A DNA stretch of 64,000 bases from Symsagittifera roscoffensis (GCF_963678635.1 NC_087063.1:76155617-76219616); one strand, 5' to 3'; shown: positions 35,078-46,728, counted from the stretch's first letter. Notes: generated by a model from the sequence alone, not told the origin. Program-made: numbers and translations.

Positions 35078-35350
35078 GACAGTCGGAAAGCTCGGGTTTT
35101 GCCCTGACACGAGTAGTCTCGTTGTTTGAAGAAAGTGACGGAAAATTTGTGCTCGGTGTCGTTTTTTTTCTTCAAAACTTTTTATTTTTTTTCGGACAAA
35201 AACAACGCTAATAATTGATTTTTTTTTGCACTTTGGTATCAATTTTTGAACAGTTATAGGGTTTTGAAATTTTAGCAAATTTGTGACAATTAACGCGCAA
35301 GATATTTCGTGTTTGTAACGCGTAAGCAGGTTTTTGATCCGTTCGTTTTA
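35078..35350 (+). mobile_element. Helentron-like tail-to-head junction (remnant of a tandem array)
   Basis: The tail 'GACAGTCGGAAAGCTCGGGT' to 'GAGTAGTCTCG' (35078-35120) is followed directly by a head lacking its first hairpin: 'GAAAGTGACGGAAAATTTGTG', then 'TTGTGACAATTAACGCGC' and 'GTAACGCGTAAGC'. This is the inside junction of a head-to-tail pair. Confidence 0.6.
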
Positions 35351-35879
35351 AATTAAATTTGAATTGCAGTAAGATATTTGGTAATTAAAATTATTATTAG
35401 AGGCTAAAAAGATCACTTTGAAAGACACATAGCGTGTCTTTCATCTTTTTTGAAATTTTTTTAATCATTGTTTTCAAACACGGTTCCAAAGACATGAAAG
35501 AGCATTCGAATTTTTTACGGCTACGCTTCGAAAAAAAAAGAATTATATATCGCCTTGAGAAGATATTTTCAAAATTTAAATCACATTAAAAAATCAATAT
35601 TTGCTCACTCGTGGAGTTGATCCCTGAATCTATGTGGATCTTGTCGGATGAGCACATCATTGCTCAACCGTGATCACAGTCTGAATTACCTGCTCGTTTC
35701 TTAAAGTTTAACCCGAATGATTTAACGTGACGAGTTAACTACAAAACAATTTCAAATTGAATTGAAGCAAGCTAATATGTCTTAACAATTTCATGCAAGA
35801 TTCAAACTTAAACGTTCAAGGTTAGACATAATCAATCTAAAACTCAATGCTTGTCAAATTTAATTAAGCCCGCTAAAGG

Positions 35880-36010
35880 GTAGACGGAACATTCAGAGTT
35901 TTGTCCGTATACGAACAAATTTGTTCAATTTGTGAAAGCTTTTTTCCATGAGTTTGATTATGAACAAGACCAATTGTAAAAGGGAGAATCCCTCCTGGGA
36001 GTTCCAACTG
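35880..36010. mobile_element. Two Helentron-like tails, degraded
   Basis: 'GTAGACGGAACATTCAGAG' (plus) at 35880 and 'GGGAGTTCCAACTGCCG' (minus) at 35997 face each other, as in the 8515/9096 pair. The bodies are lost. Confidence 0.4.
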
Positions 36011-36579
36011 CCGTTTAAAGTTAATGAAAGAGTCTTGTCAGATCTTGACAAAAATATTAGTAAATGAATTCAAATATGTTTATTTTTTTTTCATTTTTGA
36101 TGTTCAATTTATCCCCTGCACAAATTCAAATAAAATAACATATTTTGAGTCTGGTAACGCATAGAACAGGAAACAATTGCTCGTTTTAATTCAATTTGGA
36201 AAAATTTATTTCAACGATTTGGCTCAAAAAATACAAAGTTTATGGCAAACCTTGAGAAAAAACCAACCCAAGCAAAAAAAGTTGGTCAATTTCTTTGGAA
36301 ATTGTGGTCTCTTTACCTGTTCCGCCCCTTATTTTCTAATTTTGCAATTTTGTTACTTCAAATGTTTAAATGCAGAGAACAAAACACTGACCGCACTGAT
36401 TGGTTTGGTTATAACAAATAGGGTTCATTTTTTTATTAGCCTAGTACTGAGCAGATATACAGCTGATCATTTTTTTTCTGGAGCTTTTTTTTGTTTGTTT
36501 TCTGGTCTGGATAAAGTTCTGGAAAAAAAATCATTCAAAAAATTGAATAACTTGCCATTCAATCCATTTTAATCCGCCC
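36011..36579. other. Unassigned sequence with a 131-codon ORF
   Basis: An ORF runs 36177-36572 (+). Its product would be hydrophobic in places and is low in complexity. It has no recognised domain and is flanked by transposon remnants, so I do not call a gene. Confidence 0.3.
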
Positions 36580-36860
36580 CCTCAAAATTACCCCCTCGCA
36601 AACAATTACTCCCAAAAACTCTTCCCCACCAGAAACTTCTCACCCATCAAAACCTCTCCACCACTAAGCACTCCTCATCCACCCTCCCCAACCCAGGGAA
36701 AGAAGGAAGGACCTAATTTAGAGAAGGATTATAACAAAAAGAAATTGAAATAGATTAAAATATCGATGATTTTTGACCGACTATTATCGATTATTTTTGA
36801 TTGTTACAGAGACTGACAATGAAAATCCGGTACAACCGAAACCATGGTGCGGGTTATTTT
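36580..36860. mobile_element. Partial copy of the ATCGATTA / C-rich-core element
   Basis: A C-rich core (36581-36705) is followed by 'AATATCGATGATTTTTGACC', 'TATTATCGATTATTTTTG' and an end 'ACCATGGTGCGGG' (36841-36853), similar in order to the right half of the 22488-23461 element. Confidence 0.5.
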
Positions 36861-39359
36861 ACACAATGAAAGTATATGAACTGTGTAAAACGGAAAATTT
36901 TTGTCATTTGTGATTCGATAGGTAGCAAGTATGTTAATCAGATTTTTCGAATAATTTTTCGCGTATTTGCTTACAATTATTAAAATCAGTATTTTTTTTG
37001 GCCCTAATGTGCTTCCTGCAAATCGCAGAGGCGCTATCAGTAGGCCTTAACAGTCCTGACTAGGATAGTCCATTTGTATTATCTCCCCACATCCGTGTTA
37101 TTTTTTTGAGCGAAGCGCTTTTTTTTGCGACTCTAGGCCTTTTTTGTGCGTCTATAACTTCCACAAAACTGGTCAGGTTGTAGTAGACCTGAAACTAGAG
37201 GTCAAGTGAGAGCTCGTCTTCACAAACTATTGTTGCCATGGCATCGGATCGAATACACGATCTGACCATTTAAATGTGAACGCTATTTTAAGTGCTGCCC
37301 ACGGGTATTTTAGGTTGTAGCCAGGCTTCAATTAAACACTGAATTATTCGATTATATTTGTGAGAATAATAACGTGTTCACTGAGGTAATTTATAACTTA
37401 TTATAACTTATATTGTAAGTTATAACTTGGTTGTACGGAATGCTAACAATTGTTTCTTCCGACTATTAAGAACCGGCAGAAACTTTGCATTCGGGTATCG
37501 TGTCTTTTTTTTTATTTTCAAAGCAAAATCACCAAACTCAAATAATTATTGGAATTGATCAAACTTTATATCAAATTAAAACTCTTTTAGTCGTGATGCA
37601 AACGACACTGACAGTTTTCTAAAAAAGTTGTTTCAGTTGTGAGAAAAAAGGTTTAAAATGTTTATATAATTCTAGCATAAAATTTTTCAACTCAAATTTT
37701 AATATTTGCCATCTTTTAGTACAAATTAAAAGTATGGTGCTAAAATTATAGTGTTAGTAGGCTCAAGCTCCGGATCTAAACCGGATTGTAAATTAATGAA
37801 TTAGGACTGAACTTTTGAATCAGTGCTGAAATTTATCTGAGCTTGCTCTACAGTGCTGATTTAAATTATCCGGACTCTTTTGCTGACAAAAAGCTTATCA
37901 TAAAATTCCATACTATGGAAAAAACTATCATACAATTCCATAAAATTCCATGAAATAACAAGGATGGCCGGTTACTGCAAATAATTGTCGTTTCTTCTGC
38001 GTGGAGCCATAAAAAGATAGGAACGAAAAACTAGAAGTTCGGCAAATTCGACATTTATAGTAAAAGTCAAAATGGACAGCATTTTTTGTAAAAAGAGATT
38101 AGATAAACAAAAAATTCGCAATTATTTCAAATTTGTTAGCATTTATGTTTGAATTTTGAAGTTTTGGTTCATAAAATGGCGGTTCACATGGTTCACATAA
38201 AACCCTCCAAAATTCAAAAAAGGTTTAAATGAGTAAGACTAAGTTTCATGGCCTAAAGAAGCATAAATTAGCTATTTTAAGCCAAACGCTACAAAAACAA
38301 ACACGTTACGTTACTTGCTCAAATTTAGACCAAAAATCTGTTTTTTTTTCTCGATACTGGTAAACTCTTTTCAAAATTTTAAACCTCATTCGGTTCTGGA
38401 CTGAAAGGATTTCATTGTGATAGATGACTCAACCCATTTCGATGATTATTCGTGGTACCTGATTTCGCGTGGAAAAAACCTATAACTTACCCGTACACAA
38501 AATTCCTACCAATTTTCAAGAGTCAGAACAAAACCATTGTATGAAAAATCACATAATACGCATTTTCCCATACAAGGGAACTGTTAGATGAGCGTCTTAT
38601 CCATGTAACTTTCTTGTGTTTTGCTTCTTGTGTTTCGCCCAATTTTGTTTTTTTAGGCTGCTTCTTTTCATTTTTTTCAAAATTCTTTTTCTGTTCTTTG
38701 AATTGACCTGCATGTCCAAAAAACCATAATCATGTCGCAAACAAACGTTGGAAAAACATGTAAGTATGATTGCAAGTGAGTTCCAGATTTGCGATTTTCA
38801 CAATGTTATAGGGTTGTCCTTTAATATGCTTTGCAGCTGTACTCTATATTTTAAAGCAAACGCAATTATTTAGTACAAATTTTCCAAAAATGTTAAAAAC
38901 TGATTGTTCGGCACTTTTTCAGTTCGGAGAAGCAAACGGTTGATTCATTGCGGTAGGAGAGCAAGAATAAATTAGTCGACTTAATATAACACGAAAGGTT
39001 ACTAACTTGAATTATCATTAATGTTAAGAGAGAAGAAAAAAATTTAACTTCGCACCAATTTTTTTTTTTCATTTAAAAACTATGATTGTAAATTGACGAG
39101 ATCTGTAACTTCTTTGCTGTAATAACTTTTGTTATTTGTTTTAAATTCTACTGTTCGGGGGAAAGTTTCTCAAATGATCTTGTTTCTTTTTTCTAGTGGT
39201 TGAGTGAGAGATGTTTTGTAATTCACCCGTTTTACTCTTGATGTGTTTGAACAACACCTGTGTAGAAAGGATTCGTCATCAGTTGCTGTGAAAAGGTAAT
39301 AACAGAGATCCAAATTAGCCGCCATTTTTTTTTGTTAACTTCAGTTCAATTGTTTGTGT
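36861..39359. other. AT-rich sequence downstream of the stress-protein gene
   Basis: Contains a small palindromic cluster (TTATAACTTA...TAAGTTATAA, 37391-37432), a Tc1/mariner-like end 'TACAGTGCTGATTTAAATTA' at 37852 that also occurs at 43439, and an 'ATCATACAATTCCATAAAAT' motif (37927) of the palindromic family seen at 53.1-54 kb. No gene recognised. Confidence 0.5.
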
Positions 39360-40777
39360 TTATTTATGAAAGGGCACAGTCAGTACAGGAATGCCCGAGT
39401 TCCTCAGCACGTGATCACTCACACTCCCAATGAGGGCTTTTTTGAACTTGGACAACCCCCTGCTGCCCATGATGATGAGCTGCACGTGGTACTTCTTGGC
39501 CGTGGCGCAGATGGCCTTGCCTGGTTCGGGGGGATCGCAGGTGAACTCGAACTTAAGCTGGCTGACATCTATGCCGTACTTTTTGGCCTTCGTGGTAAAA
39601 ATACGCTTCAGCCCGTCCATGTAGTATTCTAAACAGTTTCTGTATAGATTGTAATTTGCATAAACAAGAATCAAAATTTGATTTGACATCTTATTAAAAT
39701 TGATGTGGATATTAGGGCGCTATGTTTGGTTTTGTTAATGATGCAAATAAATGCCGCTTTCTATCAAGTTTCTGCTGATCAAAATTTTTTGAGAAGCTCG
39801 AGAATTAAACTGTAGACTAAATGGCTCGCAGCAAAAAGTGCAAGTTTTCGATTAACGTTTTCAAACGGTATTTTGTTCAAGTTTTCGATTAAACTATTTT
39901 TTTTTCTGACAATTAGATCAATTTAACAGCCCCCCTCCCCCAATAGACCACGTTAAAATCTTCCAACCCATGTTAGAATAGCAAAATAATTTTGTGAAAG
40001 TCACTGAGAACACAGAAAGATAAAAATACAATTCTGTAAAATAATGAAGACTTCTTCCTTAGACGCCAAAATCAGAAGGTCCTCGAATGTGCATGCCTAC
40101 ACCACTACATCAATAGTCAGCTCTATTATCAACCCCCCCTTAAATTTCATCTTTCAAACATAACACTGCTAGAGTCCTCGTCGCTTATACAAGATCCTGT
40201 GTAAAATAGGCATAAATAATTCAAAAGACTGTTTTCAGTGCAATAATAGCAAATTGTAATAGCAATTTCAAAACATTTGAATGTTTTGAAAATATTGCTG
40301 CAAATGTTGGATGTTGTAGTGGATGGTTGTCTTGGGCTCTGAAACCAATTAGACGACTCAACTCAACATCAATTTTTTTGGGATCTTTTTCCTTTTCTCC
40401 CGCGCCCCAACTGACCATTGTATAATTTTTTGGTTTTACAAAAAAAAGTTTTGGGACAAAATGTGTTTGAAATAAGCTGATTAGTCAATCTGTCAATTTT
40501 CATAACAATTGGACAATTAAGCTCGACAAGTAAAATTCTGCATGTCGAGCAGGCGGGGAGAAATGACAAAATACCTGTGTGAGTTACCTTTGATGTCGTA
40601 TAGTTCTCTGAGGGACTCCTTGAGGTCCTTGCTTATGGACACTGGGTCCATGAAGTGGAACAAGACCAGTCTGTCGTTTTTCCACTGGATGTGTTTGCAG
40701 TAGTACTCGAAGGCGTAGTCTGCATTCTGACTCCCGTCTATCGCCACAAACACCACTCGCGACTCTGATGACGTCAT
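39360..40777 (-). CDS. Universal stress protein (UspA family), two exons: 40777-40575 and 39639-39360
   Basis: A small soluble ATP-binding protein of the Usp superfamily, tied to stress responses in bacteria and plants; animal members are found in several invertebrates and their roles are poorly known. Exon 1 encodes residues 1-67 and begins with the strand-1 motif VFVAIDGS (Asp14 is the expected adenine contact). Exon 2 encodes residues 69-160 and ends with the nucleotide motif G126-SRG-9x-G139-S and VSDHVL...PVLTVP, a complete C terminus. The donor CACAG|GTATTT (GT at 40574-40573) and acceptor TATACAG|A (AG at 39641-39640) join in phase, splitting one Arg codon, giving 160 residues, the usual Usp length. 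An alternative donor AAAG|GTAAC at 40588 would break the frame. The AATAAA signal overlaps the stop codon (TAAATAAA). The start codon is embedded in the palindrome TGACGTCA. All key residues are present, so the gene looks functional. Confidence 0.92.
39640..40574 (-). other. Intron of the universal stress protein gene
   Basis: 935 bp, AT-rich, GT...AG on the minus strand. No further exon is needed to complete the protein. Small minus-strand ORFs inside are not supported. Confidence 0.8.
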
Positions 40778-40789
40778 TCAGACACACTG

Positions 40790-43450
40790 CGAGCAGACGA
40801 GTCAGATGATTGGAGAACGTTCTGGAACAATCTAGAACAAAATGAACAACTCAATTGAAAAAATCTTCACGCAGCAATGAATAAAAACACAAGAAACTCC
40901 TTAATTTTACACGTTCTTAAGTAAAATGAAGAATTGTGGTGTTCGCCAACCGGAAGTTTTCTCGACCGTGTTTCTCAAATGATTTTTAATTTCTTAATGA
41001 AAGTCAACTTACACAGAATTTGATTTGATGCATCCAAATTTGAAATATAATGTTTATAAAAAAAATTTGAAGTATCTCTAAAAAATGGTTAATGTAGAAA
41101 TGATAATGATGCAAATTAGAATAGTACAAGTTTGCTTTGTTATCTGTTTCTTGCTCAATTTGTCCAAAAAGCAAAAACTTACCGCATTATTCTGATTGAT
41201 GAGGTAATTTTTGAAAATACTACTTGAATATTGAAATCACAAAATTTGGGCATGAATACAATACTATAATAAACCCATTTCAATTTTTACAATTCATCTT
41301 CCGATTTGAAAACAAATCACAAAATTTTATCGATGAAGTTTTCCGGCATTGGTAACAACTAGCATGCCAGTTCTGGATGATCGGATAAAATTTACTGCCA
41401 GACTATTGAGATCTAAACTACTCAAATCATCAGCTGACTGAATTTCATCGATAAAAAAGCGTGGTTTGACGAAGCGACATAAAACTTTTTTTTGCAAAAC
41501 TTTTCTTCTAGCGATCTAAGAACATTATGAGAATATGGAACTTGGTATCAAGGTATTGATACTAATGATTCATAATTTTACCTTGAAGAAACAACTGTAG
41601 AAGCCTATGGAAAGAAAACATGAAGAATTAAATTCTAAAATTGAAATCCTCAATTTTCTCTATGATTTTCAAAAGTTTTATAAAAAAATTTATTTACCTG
41701 TTATTTCAAAATTTTAGCGATGCACAACTAAGTATATTTCTTGTTTTTCTACGATTTTCTGCAAAGCTACAGGTCAGGTAGTTGCAGAACTTTCAGGAGA
41801 AATCTAGCGCAAAATTGTTCCCAAATAGGAAAAGACAAATCATTGAAAAAATTAAAAATTCAAAAGCTAACTCCTTATTGAGTAAATTATAGAAATGTGG
41901 TGATTTGGTAAACAAAAATCATGAAAAGAAAAAAAAAGTTTTTTTTTCTCAGTTTTTCAAAACGATTTACGTAGAAACTTACGTAGAAATTGATTTAATG
42001 ACAGTCAAGTTACGTAGAAACTGCTTTAATGACAGGTGCTTTGATGAACTTGAATTTGTAAGACAAGGAACGTTTTTAATGGAGCTTAAGTATATTCAAA
42101 TGATGAAAAAATTAACAAGGAGTTGAGCATAGCAATTTTTTTCATGCTTTTTTTACTTGCTTGTCACTCAATTTGTCTGGCTAGCCGAAAATTGGGGCTT
42201 TTTTTTCCAACAATGAAGCAGTTTTTTCAAACATATTATCGTTGGAATAACAAAATTTTGGGCTTGAATTTGATACTTTTCTAACTTGTTTCAAATTTAA
42301 ATTCAATTTTCAAAACAAAATACAGAAATTGTCGGAAAAATTTTAATGAATTGGATACTAGCATGTCAATTCTAGAAAACTAGATGCAACTTTTCACCAG
42401 TCTATATGAAGCTAGCCTACTCAAACAATCAGCTGACTGAACATCATTGAAAAAAACCTCGTCTTCAGGCGGCGACTTAACCCTAAGTTTGTATAGAAAG
42501 CTTGTTCATCATAAGATCTTTTCCAAAAAGTATCGTTAAACAGGAACAAAAAGTAACAAAAAGGGCTCTAAAAACAATAAACAATATTAATAAGAACGAA
42601 GTTAAAAATCAAAATCCTTGCCTTGAACTTCAAACTCTAGCACTCTATGGAATAAATTTAAATTTCTACTTTCAATAAATGTGTCTTTTCTTTTCCTCAT
42701 TATAATGTTTATATAGACTGAGGAACTCTCATGAATGAGGAACACAATGTGAACAGATGGATCCGGTGACTAGAAAACGTTTTAAAAACAAAACTAGAAC
42801 AAAAAGAAACTAAGTTTGAAAAAATCTCTTGGTTCTAATTTTTTTTTTTAAGATAAAATAAAAAATTGCAGTCAATTAAATATCACCTGTCAAGAAAACA
42901 AAAAAAAATCTGTGCCATTTTTTCTATTTTTTCTCGACATTGCTATTAGAAGCGTTTCAATTTCCTAATGCAATTCAATTTACTGAAACAAGTTCCCTTA
43001 TACCAAAATTTTTGATGCACCTGAAACTGTATGTAAGTAAAAAAACATTTGAAGCATAATTAGAACCTATTCGATGTGAAAAAGAACAAGCATTGCTGCA
43101 TAGAAAATTAGAATCTTCGCTAGATTATCTAAAATTTGCTCAATTTGTCTAAATAGCCAAATTGTAATGCAATTTATTCTTAATTGAAGCAGTTTTTGAA
43201 ATTATTGAAAACAGAAACAAAAACGGTTGGGCTTGAATATGTTACTTTTGTTGACGAGAACCGTTTCCTACATTTATCTTCCGGTTTTAAAAATAAAACA
43301 AAAAAACCGATTCAATTTTTTCTGCATTGAAAATTAGCATGTTAATTCTGAAATTTTGGTCATAACTAACTACCTGCTAAATAAAACTATCAGCAGACCT
43401 GACATGTCAAAAAAACTCACTTTCGCGCCACGACTTAGTACAGTGCTGAT
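40790..43450. repeat. Three diverged ~1-kb tandem repeats upstream of the stress-protein gene
   Basis: Anchors recur in order: 'GCTCAATTTGTC' (or CTCAATTTGTC) at 41153, 42167 and 43138; 'GGGC(A/T)TGAAT' about 110 bases later in each; 'TAGCATGYCA/TTAGCATGTTA' at about 41360, 42360, 43340; 'ATCAGCTGACTGAA' at 41430 and 42429 with a mutated form at 43389. The first and third also share 'ACGTT...ACAA..CTAGAACAAAA' near 40820 and 42778. Divergence is large, so the triplication is old. No coding content. Confidence 0.7.
41970..42038. repeat. Short direct repeat inside the second 1-kb unit
   Basis: 'TTACGTAGAAACTG(A)TTTAATGACAG' occurs twice (41979 and 42011), preceded by another TTACGTAGAAAC (41967). 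Confidence 0.75.
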
Positions 43451-43993
43451 TTAAATTATCTGGGCAAAACAAACAAAACTTGAATTTTCAAACGCGTTTT
43501 TCTCAAATTGAGTTAAGGTTAGACAAAAAATGAAGAAAAATAAAGTTGCTTAGAATTTCATCAGAGTTAATATGGTGCATTTTTTTCTCAACTAAAATTT
43601 TACCCCAAAAATGGGTAATTTTAGCTTTTTCCAATTAATCAAAAATTACGCTACAACTACTCGGTTAAATGATGAAAAATGTATATCACAAGAAGCCTCA
43701 TACACAGCACAACAAAATTCTAGAAGGGTTTAGTCTCCAAAAAATTTGAGTAAATTGTTTAAAATTTGTTTTGAGCGCAGATTTTGGGTTTTATATAGTA
43801 CAAATCACATTTCTTGACTATCAAGCAAAAATATTTTCTCTTATACAGGTTTTTAGAGATTTAACCCTTCTGAAACTTTGTTGGGCTGTGTAAGAGGCTT
43901 AATGTGATAGATATTTTTCATCAATTAACCAAGTAGTTTCAGCGTAATTATTGAGTATTTTTCATTTTTTCCGGATAATTTCAATCAGCACTG
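43441..43993. mobile_element. Foldback element with Tc1/mariner-like ends
   Basis: The left end TA|CAGTGCTGATTTAAATTATC (43439) is mirrored by CCGGATAATTTCAATCAGCA ending CTG at 43993, about 25 bp. Inside, a second inverted repeat of about 110 bp per arm (43645-43755 versus 43845-43960) surrounds a ~90-bp centre. The TA at the left junction reads TG at the right. The same end sequence appears alone at 37853. No transposase ORF. Confidence 0.65.
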
Positions 43994-44842
43994 TGCTACA
44001 TTTTAGAACAAAATTTTATTCAAGAGATCTGTTCTCATATGAAATTTTTTTTTTGAATAATCTGTACCTGAAAGGCAAAATTGTGGCAGCCTATGGAAAG
44101 ATAACTTGGAATAATTATAAATGTTTTCGACCTCCTTCATAGGCTCTATTTTTATAAATTAATTTGGTTTTTAGAACACTAATTTAATGGCTTTTTTCAA
44201 CTTATCAATGATGTTCAATTATTTAAAATTTTTATACGTATCTACATAGGATCAAAAAACCAAACCAATGATACCAAACAACCAATCCATGCTATCAGTC
44301 ATTTTGTGATGTAGACGGAAAAATTGGATTTTTTGAAAATTATTTTTTCTTCAATTTTTTCAATGCCAAAAAAACTACAATTTGGCTTAGGCTTTTTAAA
44401 TATGAATAAAAAAAAATTCCTGTTGGTAAAAAACTTTCCCTCGGATACTGTCGGCAAAAATATTTGAAACTAGTTTTTCACACAATTTTTTTTTTGATTT
44501 TTTTTTGGAATTCAAATTTTGAGTAATAGGGTATACTTTTACTGCTCCATGGCATCTGACGTATTTTTTATCGGCAGCCCGGGTTTGAAAAAAACATACT
44601 CTAGGGGTAAATTTTTCTCACCGCTGACTGTGGTAGAAAAAATGAAAAAATGAGTAGTTGGTTGCTGTGCATTTAGCACATTATGTTTCATTTTTATGGT
44701 TACATAAAAATAATACACCCTAAAGGTTTTTTTTGAGGCACTGAAACTTTCAAAAGCATACAATTTCCCGTTCCGAGAATTGTCAGATTAATGAGTGAAT
44801 GAAATATTTAATCTTCCTGCTATTGGGAAAACTGCAGAAGGA
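43994..44842. other. AT-rich sequence, no gene recognised
   Basis: Only short ORFs (44539-44763, minus) without motifs. Confidence 0.5.
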
Positions 44843-45025
44843 TGATATTTTGGGCCAAAAAGGTTTGATATTTCGGGCCAAAATTGATGTTATTATTCCG
44901 GCAGAAATAGTTATGATATTTCGGGCAAAAACGATGCAATAGTTCGAGCAGAAAATTATGCGATTTTTTGGGCCGAAACGATGTGGTAATTCAGGTCAAA
45001 ATGATGTGATATTTTGGGTCAAAAC
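44843..45025. repeat. Degenerate minisatellite, ~23-bp unit, about 8 copies
   Basis: Units follow GATATTTCGGGCCAAAAnnGATGT with substitutions. The best-preserved copies start at about 44848, 44868, 44913, 44960 and 45009. Confidence 0.8.
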
Positions 45026-45474
45026 TGAAGTGAAAAATTTTAAGCAATTTTTAAATGTTACAATTACTACAATTTGTTATCAAGATTCAAGAATTCAAAA
45101 GTTTTTAAAAAGTATTAGAACTGCAGTTCAGATTGCAAAAAAAATTAGGAGATTCTCGCAAAATGCTGATGTAAAAAGCTCAAAAATTTTAAGCAACCTT
45201 GAAGAATTTTTAAAGATTTTGCAACCATTTAACCCAGCATAACTTTTTCTGATCACGCAGCACATGCTTTTCTCGTACATATATTTTATTGCGGCATCTT
45301 TTTTCCGGTATTTAAAGAAAACAAGATGAACTGCGAAAAAAAACGTCGAATTTTTTATACAAGTAAATGTTATCAGAGGGTATATTTTTTACAAGGCATA
45401 TATTTTCAATTACAAGAAAAAATATTTACAGAGAGATTTTAACTTCATTTACAAGATTTTTATTGGAACTTGAC

Positions 45475-45741
45475 TCAATTTGATTTTACTTCGTTTAAGA
45501 ATTCTGAACAAAAACTGATTTTGTTGTCTGTGTGATATTTATGACTTTTCATCACGAATTCGTCCTTAACGTCTTTTACGTCCGTTTTGTTCTCGTCGGA
45601 GGGCTCGACTGTGCCAATCCGGCAGAATGGCACAGACTTCAAGTTCCACTCACCTGCGTGACCGCAGTGACTTTCTTCACACAGCCAGTCACCAAAAAAG
45701 CAGGATCGACTAGACCGCTTCGGAAAGCGGATACTCGAAGA
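45475..45741 (-). CDS. Candidate Cys-rich exon or ORF remnant (duplicate at 48749-49015)
   Basis: No ATG-initiated frame, but the minus strand stays open for about 88 codons in DNA that is clearly GC-richer than its surroundings. The frame contains 'GDWLCEESHCG' and a further Cys ('VPFCRIG'), then a Lys/Asp-rich tail to TGA at 45477-45475. Four clustered Cys suggest a small disulphide module, but I do not recognise the family. Against it: a perfect minus-strand donor CAG|GTGAGT (exon edge 45654) lies inside, which would instead end an exon there in a different frame; and a 141-codon ORF runs on the plus strand (45532-45957). Which strand, if any, is coding is unresolved. Confidence 0.25.
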   Translation of the reverse strand, partial: SSSIRFPKRSSRSCFFGDWLCEESHCGHAGEWNLKSVPFCRIGTVEPSDENKTDVKDVKDEFVMKSHKYHTDNKISFCSEFLNEVKSN

Positions 45742-46401
45742 TTACCCTCAAACATTGATCAAAATTACCAAGAGAATCCAAAAAAAGGACCCGACAGAGA
45801 AAAATGTCAGCGTGCGGATCTTGAACGTATCAAACCGCGAGGCATCGGGCGTTGGATAAAATTATCGATTTTTTTTATCGGCCATGTTGCCATACAGCAA
45901 TCATGCGTAAATGAATCCACGTATGAAAGCCTTACTAAGCCCGCGAGGAATATTTGAACAAACAAAAAACTTCATTAATATCAAATCACGCCCCTCCTGG
46001 TTCTCCAAGCTAAATGTACTCCCCGAGGATTCTCAAGACATAAAATTTCATTCATACCAAATGCTAAATTGCTAAATTTGATTAATTAAAGAAACTTGTG
46101 AAGAGTAAGTTCGACTTCCCGTTTGAAAAGAAAACCAAAAGAGGACAATTTGGTTTAATTAAATTAGATTCGAAGAGAAAATATTCACTTTAGTTTTAAT
46201 GAATTGGTTTAAAAAAAAACGAAAAACGAGTTATTTAGTCCTAAATATGAACTTTCAGTTGACTATTGAAATGTTCGTAAGTTGCAAAATTTGAGAAATT
46301 TTTCATATGAGGTCGGCAAATTGAATATGAAAACATTGTTTTGTTCGCTCCTTGGTACTCGGTAGTCCTTTATGGGCCCCATTTCGATTTTTCTTTCAAG
46401 G

Positions 46402-46585
46402 ATGCTGATTGAGCCCAATGGTCTCGGAAAAAGAACTGAATTTGCTCAGAGTGTACTCAAAACTAATAAAAGAGGCTGATTGAGCCCATTTCTAGGGAAC
46501 TATGAGCTGAATGAGCCCAATTATTTGAAAAACGAGGTGAATGTGACCAAATTTTAGCTAGCTAAAGAAGATGAATGAGCCCAGT
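46402..46585. repeat. Minisatellite, GCTGAATGAGCCCAATT units
   Basis: About five imperfect units (46402, 46473, 46507, 46536, 46566), period about 30-34 near the end. Repeated in copy 2 at +3274. Confidence 0.7.
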
Positions 46586-46728
46586 TTATTGCAAATTGGA
46601 ACAAACTAATTTCCTAATTGTGGGTTTAAATAAACAGTAACTCTAACGATTAGTGGAAATAACTAACAATTGGTAAAATAGAGGTAGCACAAAGCACAAA
46701 GAGCCTGAAAACTAAGTGAAACGGTTTG

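Noticed and set aside
36177-36572. 131-codon ORF as a membrane protein gene
   Set aside because: Hydrophobicity comes from T-rich codons, no domain or splice context, and the region lies between transposon remnants.
40587-40588. Donor AAAG|GTAAC as the exon 1 end of the stress-protein gene
   Set aside because: Joining it to the only good acceptor breaks the frame; CACAG|GTATTT at 40575 joins in phase and gives the expected family length.
45532-45957. 141-codon plus-strand ORF, identical at 48806-49231
   Set aside because: Not accepted as a gene: no motif, identity explained by the 3.275-kb duplication, and the opposite strand offers a competing Cys-rich frame with splice-like sites.
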